Below are positions 17,163 through 27,362 of a stretch of 64,000 bases of DNA, piece by piece; the stretch's first letter is position 1; the number at the start of each line of letters is the position of its first letter. Below the pieces are notes generated by a model. The model saw only the letters and a program-made list of their open reading frames with translations. It had not been told where the DNA came from and ran no database searches. Position numbers and translations under genes: made by a program. The DNA is from Thermomonas alba (GTDB lineage: Bacteria > Pseudomonadota > Gammaproteobacteria > Xanthomonadales > Xanthomonadaceae), in NCBI RefSeq assembly GCF_022419205.1, contig NZ_JAJOZU010000002.1:434001-498000 (forward strand). Reading direction: 5' to 3'.

Positions 17163-17953
17163 GCCGCCTGCTCCTTCTGCTTCTGTTCGCGCTCGCGCTG
17201 CCGGCGCAGCACCTCGCCGGCCAGGCCAAGATAGGCCACGCTGCCACGGCTGGCCTTGTCGTAGCCGAGGATGCTTTGGCCGTGGCTGGGGGCTTCGGCC
17301 AGGCGCACGTTGCGCGGGATGATGGTGCGGAACACGCGATCGCCGAAGTGATGGGTCAGCTCGGCCGACACCGCATTGGCGAGGTTGTTGCGCACGTCGA
17401 ACATGGTGCGCAGCACGCCTTCGATCTCCAGCCCGGGGTTGAAGCGGCCCTTGATGCCCTCGATGGTGTCCAGCAGCGCCGACAGCCCTTCCAGCGCGTA
17501 GTACTCGCACTGCATCGGCACCAGCACCGAGTCGGCGGCGGTCAGCGCATTGAGGGTGAGCACCGACAGCGACGGCGGGCAGTCGATCAGGATGAAGTCG
17601 TAGTCGCCGCGCACCTGTTCCAGCGCGGTTTTGAGCCGGCCCTCGCGGCCGCTGGCATCGAGCAGGCGGATTTCGGCGGCGGTCAGGTCGATGTTGCCGG
17701 GCAGCAGGGAAAAGCCATCTTCACAGCGCACGATCGCCTCGGCCGGCGCGGCCTCTCCGAGCAGCACGTCGGTCACCGAGGCGTCCAGCTCGCGCTTGTC
17801 GATCCCGCAGCCCATGGTGGCGTTGCCCTGCGGGTCGAGGTCCACCAGCAGCACGCGCTTGGGCGTGCGTGCCAGCGCCGCGGCGAGATTGACGGCGGTG
17901 GTGGTCTTGCCGACCCCGCCCTTCTGATTGGCGATGGCGATGATGCGGGCCAT
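17159..17953 (-). CDS. parA: Chromosome partitioning ATPase ParA/Soj
   Basis: The 264-residue protein starts MARIIAIANQKGGVGKTTTAV with the deviant Walker A motif (signature Lys), followed by VLLVDLDPQGNATMG and FILIDCPPSLSVLT. It is a full-length chromosomal ParA that binds DNA with ATP and drives segregation with ParB. A CATAAT-like hexamer lies ~60 nt upstream in the gap to rsmG, so it has a normal leader. It is coupled to parB by an ATGA overlap. Confidence 0.97.
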   Translation of the reverse strand: MARIIAIANQKGGVGKTTTAVNLAAALARTPKRVLLVDLDPQGNATMGCGIDKRELDASVTDVLLGEAAPAEAIVRCEDGFSLLPGNIDLTAAEIRLLDASGREGRLKTALEQVRGDYDFILIDCPPSLSVLTLNALTAADSVLVPMQCEYYALEGLSALLDTIEGIKGRFNPGLEIEGVLRTMFDVRNNLANAVSAELTHHFGDRVFRTIIPRNVRLAEAPSHGQSILGYDKASRGSVAYLGLAGEVLRRQREREQKQKEQAA

Positions 17954-18013
17954 GCGGTGTCTGTTCCCGGGACTGGGCCTGCGTCGGGGCGGCAGGCGAC
18001 GGACGATTATGCC

Positions 18014-18655
18014 TTATGCCTGCGCGCGCGCGATTTCCAGCAGGTGGCGCTCGGCCGCGAGCCCGGGCACGCGCAGGGGGTGGATCGCCGTCACCCGCCA
18101 GGGCGGCGGCAGCGCGGCGATCTCGTCGGTTGGAAGCACGCCCTTCATCGCCAGCAGGCGCCCGCCGGGGGCGAGCAGATGCCCGCCCAGCGCCAGGATC
18201 TGCGGCAGGGTGGCCAGCGCGCGCGCGGTGATGGCGGCGTATGCGGCGGGAGGACGCAACGCCTCGATGCGTGACTCGGCCACCTGCGCATTGTCCAGAC
18301 CGAGTCGGCGTACCGCCTCGCGCAGGAAGCGCGCCTTCTTGCCATTGCTTTCCACCAGCGTCACCCGCAGCCCGGGCGTGGCGATCGCCAGCGGGATGCC
18401 GGGCAGCCCCGGCCCGGTGCCGAGGTCAGCCAGGGTGGGAAGGTCGCGCACGAACGGCTGCATCGCCAGCGAATCCAGCAGGTGCTTGGCCAGCATCTCG
18501 CGCACGTCGCGGATCGCAGTCAGGTTGTAGGTGGCGTTCCAGCGCGCCAGCAGCGCGAGGTAGTCGAGCAGCGGCCCGGCCAGCGCAGGCGCCAGCGAGA
18601 GCTGCGCCAGCCCGGCTTCGAGCTCGGGGCGCAGGGAGGCGGTGTCCACGGTCAT
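18014..18655 (-). CDS. rsmG: 16S rRNA (guanine-527-N7)-methyltransferase
   Basis: The 213-residue SAM methyltransferase has the [20 protein letters not shown] signature and motif [18 protein letters not shown], then [20 protein letters not shown]. It modifies G527 of 16S rRNA; in other bacteria its loss gives low-level streptomycin resistance. The start at ATG 18653-18655 is preferred because a CATACT hexamer lies exactly 6 nt before it, suggesting a leaderless transcript. The rsmG-parA-parB order is widespread in bacteria. Confidence 0.95.
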   Translation of the reverse strand: MTVDTASLRPELEAGLAQLSLAPALAGPLLDYLALLARWNATYNLTAIRDVREMLAKHLLDSLAMQPFVRDLPTLADLGTGPGLPGIPLAIATPGLRVTLVESNGKKARFLREAVRRLGLDNAQVAESRIEALRPPAAYAAITARALATLPQILALGGHLLAPGGRLLAMKGVLPTDEIAALPPPWRVTAIHPLRVPGLAAERHLLEIARAQA

Positions 18656-18661
18656 GCCGTC

Positions 18662-18667
18662 AGTATG
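18662..18667 (-). promoter_or_regulatory. Candidate -10 element of leaderless rsmG
   Basis: CATACT on the minus strand ends 6 nt before the rsmG ATG (gap 18656-18661), with no ribosome-binding site. Confidence 0.45.
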
Positions 18668-18703
18668 CACTGCGATCGCTGATCGGATGGGCGGATGCGT
18701 CCG

Positions 18704-19474
18704 TCAGTGCAGACGAATCCAGGCCGGGGCATGGTCGCTCGGGCGCTCCCAGGTGCGCGGGGTGCGGTCGATCCCGGCCTCGACGGTGGCCCCGCGCAGC
18801 GCCTCCGAGACCAGGGTCAGGTCGATGCGCAGGCCCAGGTTGCGGCGGAACGCGGCCTGCCGGTAGTCCCACCAGCTGAACAGGCCGCCGTCCTCGCGGT
18901 GCAGGCGCAGGCCGTCGTGCAGGCCCAGCGCCAGCAGCCGGCGCAGCGCGTCGCGCTCGAGCCTGGATGTGAGGATGTGGTCGTCGTTCCAGATGGCCGG
19001 ATCGTGCACGTCGCGGTCGTCGGGCGCGATGTTGAAATCACCCAGCACCACCAGCTTCGGATGGCGCTGCAACTCCTGCGCGATCCAGTCCCGCGCCGCC
19101 TCCAGCCAGCGCAGCTTGTAGGCGTATTTCTCGGTGCCGACGTCCTGCCCGTTGACCACGTACAGGTTGACGATGCGCACGCCGTCCACCGTCGCCGCGA
19201 TCGCGCGCGCCTGCGTGTCCTCGAAGCCCGGGATGCCCGCCTGCACGTCCTCGAGCGCGTGCCCGCGTGCCAGGATCGCCACGCCGTTGTAGGTCTTCTG
19301 GCCGTGGAAGACACTGCGGTAGCCGGCCTCCAGCAGCGCCGTGTCCGGGAAGCGGTGGTCCTCCAGCTTGGTCTCTTGCAGGCCCACCACGTCGGGCTTG
19401 AACTCCGCCAGCCATTGCTGCAGTTGCGGCAGGCGCACGTTGAGCGAGTTGACGTTCCAGCTGGCGATCTTCAT
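18704..19474 (-). CDS. xthA: Exodeoxyribonuclease III
   Basis: The 256-residue AP endonuclease/3' exonuclease has the family active-site set: MKIASWNVNSLN (Asn), VGLQETKLED (catalytic Glu), VLGDFNIAPDDRD (Asp and Asn) and RPSDHAPAWI (catalytic Asp-His). It acts in base excision repair, downstream of glycosylases such as Ung at 1782. A GGAAG ribosome-binding site precedes the ATG, unlike several neighbours that look leaderless. Length is typical of the XthA subfamily. Confidence 0.96.
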   Translation of the reverse strand: MKIASWNVNSLNVRLPQLQQWLAEFKPDVVGLQETKLEDHRFPDTALLEAGYRSVFHGQKTYNGVAILARGHALEDVQAGIPGFEDTQARAIAATVDGVRIVNLYVVNGQDVGTEKYAYKLRWLEAARDWIAQELQRHPKLVVLGDFNIAPDDRDVHDPAIWNDDHILTSRLERDALRRLLALGLHDGLRLHREDGGLFSWWDYRQAAFRRNLGLRIDLTLVSEALRGATVEAGIDRTPRTWERPSDHAPAWIRLH

Positions 19475-19501
19475 CCGTGGACTTCCGGCACGCGGCGATG
19501 G

Positions 19502-20914
19502 TCAGCGGATGATACGGTCCAGCAGCCAGCGCACCTTCGCGTACGGGGGCTTGAGCAGGTCGCCGGCGCTCCAGCGGGCCTGGCGGAACACCGGAAGCGG
19601 CTTGCTCATGGCGTCGAAGCCGGCGCGCGCGTGGTAGGCGCCCATGCCGCTGGGGCCGACCCCGCCGAACGGCAGGCTGCCGATCGCGAAGTGGAACAGG
19701 GTGTCGTTGATGCTCACCCCGCCGGCTAGGGTGGCGTCGAGGATGCGACGCACCGTGGCGCGGTCTTCGCTGAAGGGATACAGCGCCAGCGGGCGGTCGT
19801 GCGCGTTGACGTAGGCGATCGCCTCGTCCAGCGCGCGGTAGCTTTTGACCGGCAGGATCGGCCCGAAGATTTCCTCCTGCATCACCCGCGCCTGGTCATC
19901 CGGGTCCAGCAGCACGGTCGGCGGCAGCAGGCGATCCGCCGGGTCGGCGCTACCGGCGAGGGTGACGGCCTCGACACCGCGTGCGCGCGCATCGTCGAGA
20001 TAGCCCTGCAGGCGCGCGTACTGGCCGGCGTTGATGATGCGGGTGTAGTCGTCGCGGTTGTCGAGGCCGGCGCCGTAGCGGGCCTGCACCTCGCGCCGCA
20101 GGGCGTCCACGAAGGCGTCGCGCCGGTCCGCCGGGACCAGCACGTAGTCGGGCGCGATGCAGGTCTGGCCGCCGTTGAACCACTTGCCGGTGGCGATCCG
20201 CGCGGCCGCCTTCTCCAGCGGGAAGTCGGCGCACACGATCGCCGGCGACTTGCCGCCCAGCTCCAGGGTCAGCGGCGTCAGGTTGGGCGCGGCGGCGGCC
20301 ATCACCTTGCGTCCGACCGCGGTGGAGCCGGTGAACACCAGGTGATCGAACGGCAGGCCGGCGAAGGCCGCGCCCACGTCCGCGCCGCCGGTGGCGACGG
20401 CGACGCGCTCGGCCGGGAACACTTCCGCCAGCAGCTCGCGCAGGAACGCGCTGGTGCGGGGGGTGTGCTCGGACGGCTTGAGATAGACGTGGTTGCCGGC
20501 GGCAATGGCCGTCGCCAGCGGGATCAGCGCGAGGTTGACCGGGTAGTTCCACGGCGCGATCACCCCGACTACGCCCAGCGGATGCGGCTCGATCCACGCC
20601 CGCCCCGGCCAGAACCGCCAGCCCACCGCCACCCGCCGCGGGCGCATCCAGGCGCGTAGGTGCGCCAGCAGGTGGTCGATGTCGTTGAGCACGGTCATGC
20701 CGTCGGCGATCTTGCTCTCGTCCAGCGCGCGGTGGCCGAAGTCGGCGGCGATGGTGCGCGCCATCTCGTCCAGCCGCGGCTTGAGCGCCGCGCGCAGGCG
20801 GCGCAGGTCGTCGCGGCGCTGGGCATAGTCCGGCTTGCGCTGTTGCCAGGCGGCGCGCAGGCGGTCGAGGGTGGGGCGCAGGTCGGCGGTCGGGGTATCG
20901 GCGGCGGTGTCCAT
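19502..20914 (-). CDS. Coniferyl-aldehyde dehydrogenase-like aldehyde dehydrogenase
   Basis: The 470-residue NAD(P)-dependent dehydrogenase has IAPWNYPVNLALIPLATAI, the NAD-binding FTGSTAVGRKVM, LELGGKSPAIV with the general-base Glu, and the catalytic Cys in FNGGQTCIAPDYVLVP. The C-terminal NDTLFHFAIGSLPFGGVGPSG is typical of the coniferyl/fatty aldehyde subfamily. A C-terminal membrane anchor is not obvious. It is divergent from the gamma carbonic anhydrase; a TACACT hexamer ends 7 nt before the ATG. The physiological aldehyde is unknown. Confidence 0.9.
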   Translation of the reverse strand: MDTAADTPTADLRPTLDRLRAAWQQRKPDYAQRRDDLRRLRAALKPRLDEMARTIAADFGHRALDESKIADGMTVLNDIDHLLAHLRAWMRPRRVAVGWRFWPGRAWIEPHPLGVVGVIAPWNYPVNLALIPLATAIAAGNHVYLKPSEHTPRTSAFLRELLAEVFPAERVAVATGGADVGAAFAGLPFDHLVFTGSTAVGRKVMAAAAPNLTPLTLELGGKSPAIVCADFPLEKAAARIATGKWFNGGQTCIAPDYVLVPADRRDAFVDALRREVQARYGAGLDNRDDYTRIINAGQYARLQGYLDDARARGVEAVTLAGSADPADRLLPPTVLLDPDDQARVMQEEIFGPILPVKSYRALDEAIAYVNAHDRPLALYPFSEDRATVRRILDATLAGGVSINDTLFHFAIGSLPFGGVGPSGMGAYHARAGFDAMSKPLPVFRQARWSAGDLLKPPYAKVRWLLDRIIR

Positions 20915-20921
20915 ACGGGCC

Positions 20922-20927
20922 AGTGTA
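20922..20927 (-). promoter_or_regulatory. Candidate -10 element of leaderless aldehyde dehydrogenase
   Basis: TACACT on the minus strand ends 7 nt before the ATG (gap 20915-20921). Confidence 0.45.
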
Positions 20928-20951
20928 GTGCGGCCGGTGGCGGAATCCAGC

Positions 20952-20957
20952 GATAAT
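20952..20957 (+). promoter_or_regulatory. Candidate -10 element of leaderless gamma carbonic anhydrase gene
   Basis: GATAAT ends 6 nt before the ATG at 20964. It is only ~25 bp from the oppositely oriented hexamer of the aldehyde dehydrogenase, so two start sites lie back to back. Confidence 0.5.
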
Positions 20958-20963
20958 CCAGGC

Positions 20964-21506
20964 ATGACCGACGCTCTGGACATCCGGCCCTACCGCGGCG
21001 TTTTCCCCACGCTCGGCGCGCGCGCCTATATCGATCCGCGCGCCAGCGTGATCGGCGACGTGGTGCTGGGCGAGGATGTCTCCGTCTGGCCGTATACGGT
21101 GATCCGCGGCGACGTCAACTTCGTGCGCATCGGCGATCGCACCAATATCCAGGACGGCAGCGTGATCCACGTCAGCCACGATGGCCCGCACGCCAAGCTG
21201 GGCGGCTTCGCCACCCGCATCGGCAGCGACGTCACCATCGGCCACAAGGCGATCATCCACGCCTGCACGATCGAGGACGCGGTGCTGATCGGCATGGGCG
21301 CGATCGTGCTGGACGGCGCGGTGGTGAAGAAGCACGCCTTCGTCGGCGCCGGCGCGCTGGTGCCGCCGGGCAAGGTGGTGGGCGAGGGCGAGCTGTGGCT
21401 GGGCAACCCGGCGCGCAAGGCGCGCATGCTCAGCGATGCCGAGATCGAGGCGCTGTACTACAGCGCCGCGCACTACGTGCGGCTGAAGGACGCGTATCTG
21501 GGGTGA
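20964..21506 (+). CDS. Gamma-class carbonic anhydrase family protein
   Basis: The 180-residue left-handed beta-helix protein is built of hexapeptide repeats (VIGDVVLGEDVSVWPYTVIR, IGDRTNIQDGSVIHVSHDG, IGSDVTIGHKAIIHACTIED). The His residues in VIHVSHDG and GHKAIIH occupy the metal-ligand positions of gamma carbonic anhydrases (YrdA/PaaY type). Many such proteins have weak or no CO2 hydration activity, so function beyond metal binding is uncertain. Its TGA and the aroE stop codon together form the palindrome TGATCA with zero spacing. Confidence 0.9.
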   Translation: MTDALDIRPYRGVFPTLGARAYIDPRASVIGDVVLGEDVSVWPYTVIRGDVNFVRIGDRTNIQDGSVIHVSHDGPHAKLGGFATRIGSDVTIGHKAIIHACTIEDAVLIGMGAIVLDGAVVKKHAFVGAGALVPPGKVVGEGELWLGNPARKARMLSDAEIEALYYSAAHYVRLKDAYLG

Positions 21507-22337
21507 TCAGTCCGCGCTGACCAGCGCGTCGGCCTGCGCGCGCAGCTGCGCATAGACCGGGTCGGTGTCCGGGCGCACGCCGTGCCAGAGCAGGAAGCTC
21601 TCCGCCGCCTGCTCCACCAGCATGCCCAGCCCGTCCAGCGCCTGCGCGCAGCCGGCGGCGCGGGCCCAGGCCAGGAAAGCCACCGCCGCCTCGCCGTAGC
21701 CCAGGTCCACCGCCACGCTGCGCGGGCCGGCCAGCGCCATCGGCAGCGCCGGCAGCGCGCCGCCACGGGTGGCGGAGGTGGCATTGATCAGCAGGTCGAA
21801 TTCGCCGAGGCCGGGCAGGTCGTCCCAGGCGCGCGGATGCACCCGCGCCGGATCGCCCAGGGCGTCCGCCAGCGCGTCGGCGCGCGCCGCGGTGCGGTTG
21901 ACGATGTAGAGCGAGTGGATGCCGGCGTCCAGCAGCGCGGGCGCCACGCCGCGGGCGGCGCCACCGGCGCCCAGCAGCAGCACCCGGCGTTCGCGCAGGT
22001 CCAGGCCGTGGCGCTCGGTCAGGTCGCGCACCAGGCCGAGGCCGTCGGTGTTGTCGCCGCGCCAGTGCTCGCCCTCGCGGATCAGCGTATTCACCGCGCC
22101 GGCGCGCTGCGCGCGGGCACTGACGGAACGGCACAGGGCGAAGGCATCCTCCTTCAGCGGCAGGGTGACATTGGCCCCGTCCACCCCGCTGGCGGCAAGC
22201 TTCGCCGGGAAATCGCCATGCCCGGCCTCGATCGCGACGTACTCCAGCGCGATTCCGGTCTGGCGCGCGAACGCGGCGTGGATGCGCGGCGACTGCGAAT
22301 GCGCGACGGGCGATCCGAACACGGCATAGCGGCGCAT
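21507..22337 (-). CDS. aroE: Shikimate dehydrogenase (NADP+)
   Basis: The 276-residue enzyme reduces 3-dehydroshikimate to shikimate. It has [19 protein letters not shown] with the shikimate-binding serines, the catalytic Lys in [26 protein letters not shown] with the catalytic Asp, and the NADP-binding [17 protein letters not shown] followed by [10 protein letters not shown]. The start MRRYAVFG was chosen because the family N-terminus begins there. It follows hemB by 29 nt. Shikimate feeds chorismate, the substrate of the XanB2-type enzyme at 23406. Confidence 0.96.
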   Translation of the reverse strand: MRRYAVFGSPVAHSQSPRIHAAFARQTGIALEYVAIEAGHGDFPAKLAASGVDGANVTLPLKEDAFALCRSVSARAQRAGAVNTLIREGEHWRGDNTDGLGLVRDLTERHGLDLRERRVLLLGAGGAARGVAPALLDAGIHSLYIVNRTAARADALADALGDPARVHPRAWDDLPGLGEFDLLINATSATRGGALPALPMALAGPRSVAVDLGYGEAAVAFLAWARAAGCAQALDGLGMLVEQAAESFLLWHGVRPDTDPVYAQLRAQADALVSAD

Positions 22338-22366
22338 GGGCGTCTCCTGGCGGGTGCGCTCGGGGG

Positions 22367-24398
<2,032 letters not shown>

Positions 24399-24518
24399 CA
24401 GGCCGCGAATGATAGCGCGCGGCCCGGCGGTCCCCGACCATCGGCACGGGTCGCCGTGGCGCCGACGCGCTAGGATCTCCGGCATTGCGCCTGGGCGCGA
24501 GGATCGGATGAGGATGCG

Positions 24519-26840
24519 ATGGGACGAATCGACATGGCGGCCTGCCTGCTGGCGGGGGGACTGCTGATGGCGGGCGGGGCTGCCGCGCAGACGGTGACCG
24601 CGGCCGACTACGCACGTGCGGCCAGCATGCTGGGCGACCGCACCGCGCCGCTGGTGGACCATCTGGTCAGCGGCGGGCAGTGGCTGGACGATGGCACCCT
24701 GGTCTACCGCGAGCAGACCGACGGCAAGACCCGCGTGCTGCGGTTCGATCCTGCCACCGGCACGTCCGCGCCCGCGTTCGATCCGCAGGCTCTGGCCGAC
24801 GCCATCAACCTGGCCGCCGGCGGCAAGGGCCGGCCAGTGACGCCGGAGCGGCTGCCGCCGCTGCAGATCAAGCGCACCGCCGACGGCGCGTTGCTGCTGA
24901 CCAGCGCGTTCGGTACCGGCACGTTCCGTTGTGATGCCGCCGGCTGCAAGGCGGTGGCGCGCGCCGCGTCCGGCAGCGAGCCGGGCGCGCCGTCGCCGGA
25001 CGGCACCCGCGAAGTTTTCATCCGCGACTGGAACCTGTGGCTGCGCGACGTCGCCAGCGGCAAGGAAACCCAGCTCACCTTCGACGGGGTGCCCGACTAC
25101 GGCTATGCCACCGACAACGCCGGCTGGAAGCACACCGACAATGCGATCGTGGTGTGGTCGCCGGACGGCAAGAAGATCGCCACCTTCCGCCAGGACCAGC
25201 GCAAGACCAGCACCATGACCCTGGTCGCCACCAACGTCGGCGCGCCCAAGGTCGAGCAGTGGAAATACCCGTTCGCGGGCGACAAGGACGTGACCCTGAT
25301 CGAGCGTGTCATCATCGATCTGTCCGGTGACGCGCCGCGCATCATCCGCCTGCAGATGCCGCCCGACCAGCACCGTTCCACCTGCGCCGACGACATCGTC
25401 TGCGGCGACGGCTGGGAAGACGTGCAGTGGGCGCGCGACGGCAAGACCCTGGCCTTCGTCAGCACCGACCGCGGGCACAAGTCCGCCACCCTGCGCGTGG
25501 CCGACGCCGCGACCGGCAAGGTGCGCGACGTGTACACCGAGACCGTGGCCACCCAGTACCAGAGCGCGCCGGCGCTGGACTCGGTGAACTGGCGTTACCT
25601 GCCGGAGCGCAACGAGTTCCTGTGGTTCAGCCAGAAGTCCAACTGGGGCCACCTGTACCTGCACGACCTGACCACCGGCAAAGAGAAGCGCCAGCTCACC
25701 CGCGGCGAGTGGAACGTCACCCGCATCCTGCACCTGGATGCCGCCGCGCGCCGCCTGCTGGTCGCCGGCGTCGGCCGCGAGCCCGGGCGCGATCCGTACT
25801 ACGTGCACGTGTACGCGGTCGGCATGGACGATGGCCGCGTGCGTCTGCTGACCCCGGAGAACGCCAACCACGCCGCAACCGTCTCGGCCGATGGCAGGTA
25901 CTTCCTGGATGTGCACTCCACCATCGACAGCGCGCCGGTGGCGGTGGTGCGCGATGCCGCTGGCAAGCAGGTGGCGGAGCTCGCGCGCGCCGACCTCACC
26001 CGCCTGAAGGCCGCCGGCTGGGTGCCGCCGCAGGCGTTCACGGTGAAGGCGCGCGACGGCAAGACCGACCTCTACGGCCAGATGTTCAAGCCGTCGCACT
26101 TCGACCCGAGCAAGAAATACCCGATCATCACCTACATCTACCCGGGCCCGCAGGTCGGCTCGGTGCGCAGCCGCAGTTTCCAGCCCGCGCACGGCGACCA
26201 CCAGGCGCTGGCCGAGCTGGGCTTCGTGGTGATCGCGCTGGACGGCATGTGCACCCCCCTGCGCAGCAAGGCGTTCCAGGACAGCTGCTACGGCAACATG
26301 GCCGACAACACCCTGCCCGACCAGGTGGCCGCGCTGAAGCAGCTGGGCCAGCGCTATCCGTGGATCGACACGACGCGCGCTGGCATCTGGGGCCACTCCG
26401 GCGGCGGCAACGCCACCGCGGCGGCGATGTTCCGCTATCCGGACGTGTACAAGGTGGGCATCGCCGAATCCGGCAACCACGACAATCTCAGCTACGAGGA
26501 CGACTGGGGCGAGCGCTACCAGGGCCTGCTGGAGACAAAGCCGGACGGCACCACCAACTACACCGGCCAGGACAACGCCTCGCTGGCGAAGAACCTCAAA
26601 GGCAAGCTGTTCCTGCTGCACGGCATGATGGACGACAACGTGCCGCCGCAGTCCACCCTGCTGGTGGTGGATGCGCTGATCAAGGCCAACAAGGACTTCG
26701 ACCTGCTGCTGCTGCCGCACGCGCGCCACGGCTACGGCGCGGACAGCTACTACGTGATGCGCCGGCGCTGGGACTACTTCGTGAAGCACCTGCTCGGCGT
26801 CGAGCCGCCGAAGGAGTTCGAGCTGAAGCCGCAGTCCTGA
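24519..26840 (+). CDS. Dipeptidyl peptidase IV-like S9 peptidase, secreted
   Basis: The 773-residue enzyme has a signal peptide (MAACLLAGGLLMAGGAAAQ), a DPP-IV N-terminal beta-propeller (residues ~40-500) including SPDGTREVFIRDWNLWLRD and VVWSPDGKKIATFRQDQR, and an S9 catalytic domain. The catalytic triad is Ser in GIWGHSGGGNA, Asp in HGMMDDNVPP and His in PHARHGYG. It releases dipeptides from peptide N-termini, probably in the periplasm. It may supply peptides to importers such as the POT transporter at 53831. Start 24519 or the ATG at 24534 both retain the signal. Transcription is divergent from xanB2. Confidence 0.93.
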   Translation: MGRIDMAACLLAGGLLMAGGAAAQTVTAADYARAASMLGDRTAPLVDHLVSGGQWLDDGTLVYREQTDGKTRVLRFDPATGTSAPAFDPQALADAINLAAGGKGRPVTPERLPPLQIKRTADGALLLTSAFGTGTFRCDAAGCKAVARAASGSEPGAPSPDGTREVFIRDWNLWLRDVASGKETQLTFDGVPDYGYATDNAGWKHTDNAIVVWSPDGKKIATFRQDQRKTSTMTLVATNVGAPKVEQWKYPFAGDKDVTLIERVIIDLSGDAPRIIRLQMPPDQHRSTCADDIVCGDGWEDVQWARDGKTLAFVSTDRGHKSATLRVADAATGKVRDVYTETVATQYQSAPALDSVNWRYLPERNEFLWFSQKSNWGHLYLHDLTTGKEKRQLTRGEWNVTRILHLDAAARRLLVAGVGREPGRDPYYVHVYAVGMDDGRVRLLTPENANHAATVSADGRYFLDVHSTIDSAPVAVVRDAAGKQVAELARADLTRLKAAGWVPPQAFTVKARDGKTDLYGQMFKPSHFDPSKKYPIITYIYPGPQVGSVRSRSFQPAHGDHQALAELGFVVIALDGMCTPLRSKAFQDSCYGNMADNTLPDQVAALKQLGQRYPWIDTTRAGIWGHSGGGNATAAAMFRYPDVYKVGIAESGNHDNLSYEDDWGERYQGLLETKPDGTTNYTGQDNASLAKNLKGKLFLLHGMMDDNVPPQSTLLVVDALIKANKDFDLLLLPHARHGYGADSYYVMRRRWDYFVKHLLGVEPPKEFELKPQS

Positions 26841-26898
26841 CGGCCTTGCTCGGAGCGCACGGCACGCCGGCGCCATGGGCGCCGGCATCGCTGCGGGC

Positions 26899-27288
26899 TC
26901 AGCGCGTGCCCTGCCCAAACAGGATCTTCTTCTCCTCGTCCGACAGCGGCTGGCCGGCGTTCGGGTTGGCCTGCCGCGCCAGCGCATGGGCGCGCGCGGT
27001 GGCGGCAGCGGCGCCCGCGGCCACGCCGTCGAAGCGGCCGGTCTTCTCGGCCAGGTAGCGCAGGATCGCGCCGGATTCGAACACCGAAATGGGCGCGCCG
27101 CCGTCGCCCGGCGCGTGGTCGATGATCGCCGGCATCTTGTTGTTGGGCGAGATGGCGAGGAACTCCGGGGCGAACTGCGCCCCCTTGCCGATGTCCACCG
27201 GCACGATCCGGTAGTCGAGGCCGGCCTCTTCCAGGAACAGGGTGATCTTGTGGCCGTTCGGGGTGGGCCAGTAGTACAGGTCGATCAT
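26899..27288 (-). pseudogene. Glutathione S-transferase with large internal deletion
   Basis: The 129-codon frame starts MIDLYYWPTPNGHKITLFLE, a complete thioredoxin-fold GST N-domain through FESGAILRYLAEKTGRF (~residue 88). It then jumps to an Ala-rich stretch and a C-terminal tail SDEEKKILFGQ that normally ends ~230-residue YfcG/YghU-like transferases. The helical C-domain of ~100 residues between is missing, while the reading frame is preserved. An in-frame deletion is the simplest explanation. Without the helical domain, glutathione transfer is unlikely, though the thioredoxin-like part could fold. The upstream neighbour on the same strand is the FucP-type transporter. Confidence 0.75.
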
Positions 27289-27362
27289 GGCAAGGCGCTC
27301 GCGGTGGGGAGCGCCACTCCAGCGCCGCCACCGTTGCGATGGCGGCAACGCGGCGTTGCGCC

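Noticed and set aside
16224-18655. A parS site near parAB
   Set aside because: I looked for a TGTTTCACGTGAAACA-like 16-bp palindrome around parAB and elsewhere in the window and found no convincing match.
24399-24414. Leaderless start for xanB2
   Set aside because: A TATCAT hexamer exists but ends 10 nt before the chosen ATG, outside the 6-8 nt window, so it was not counted.
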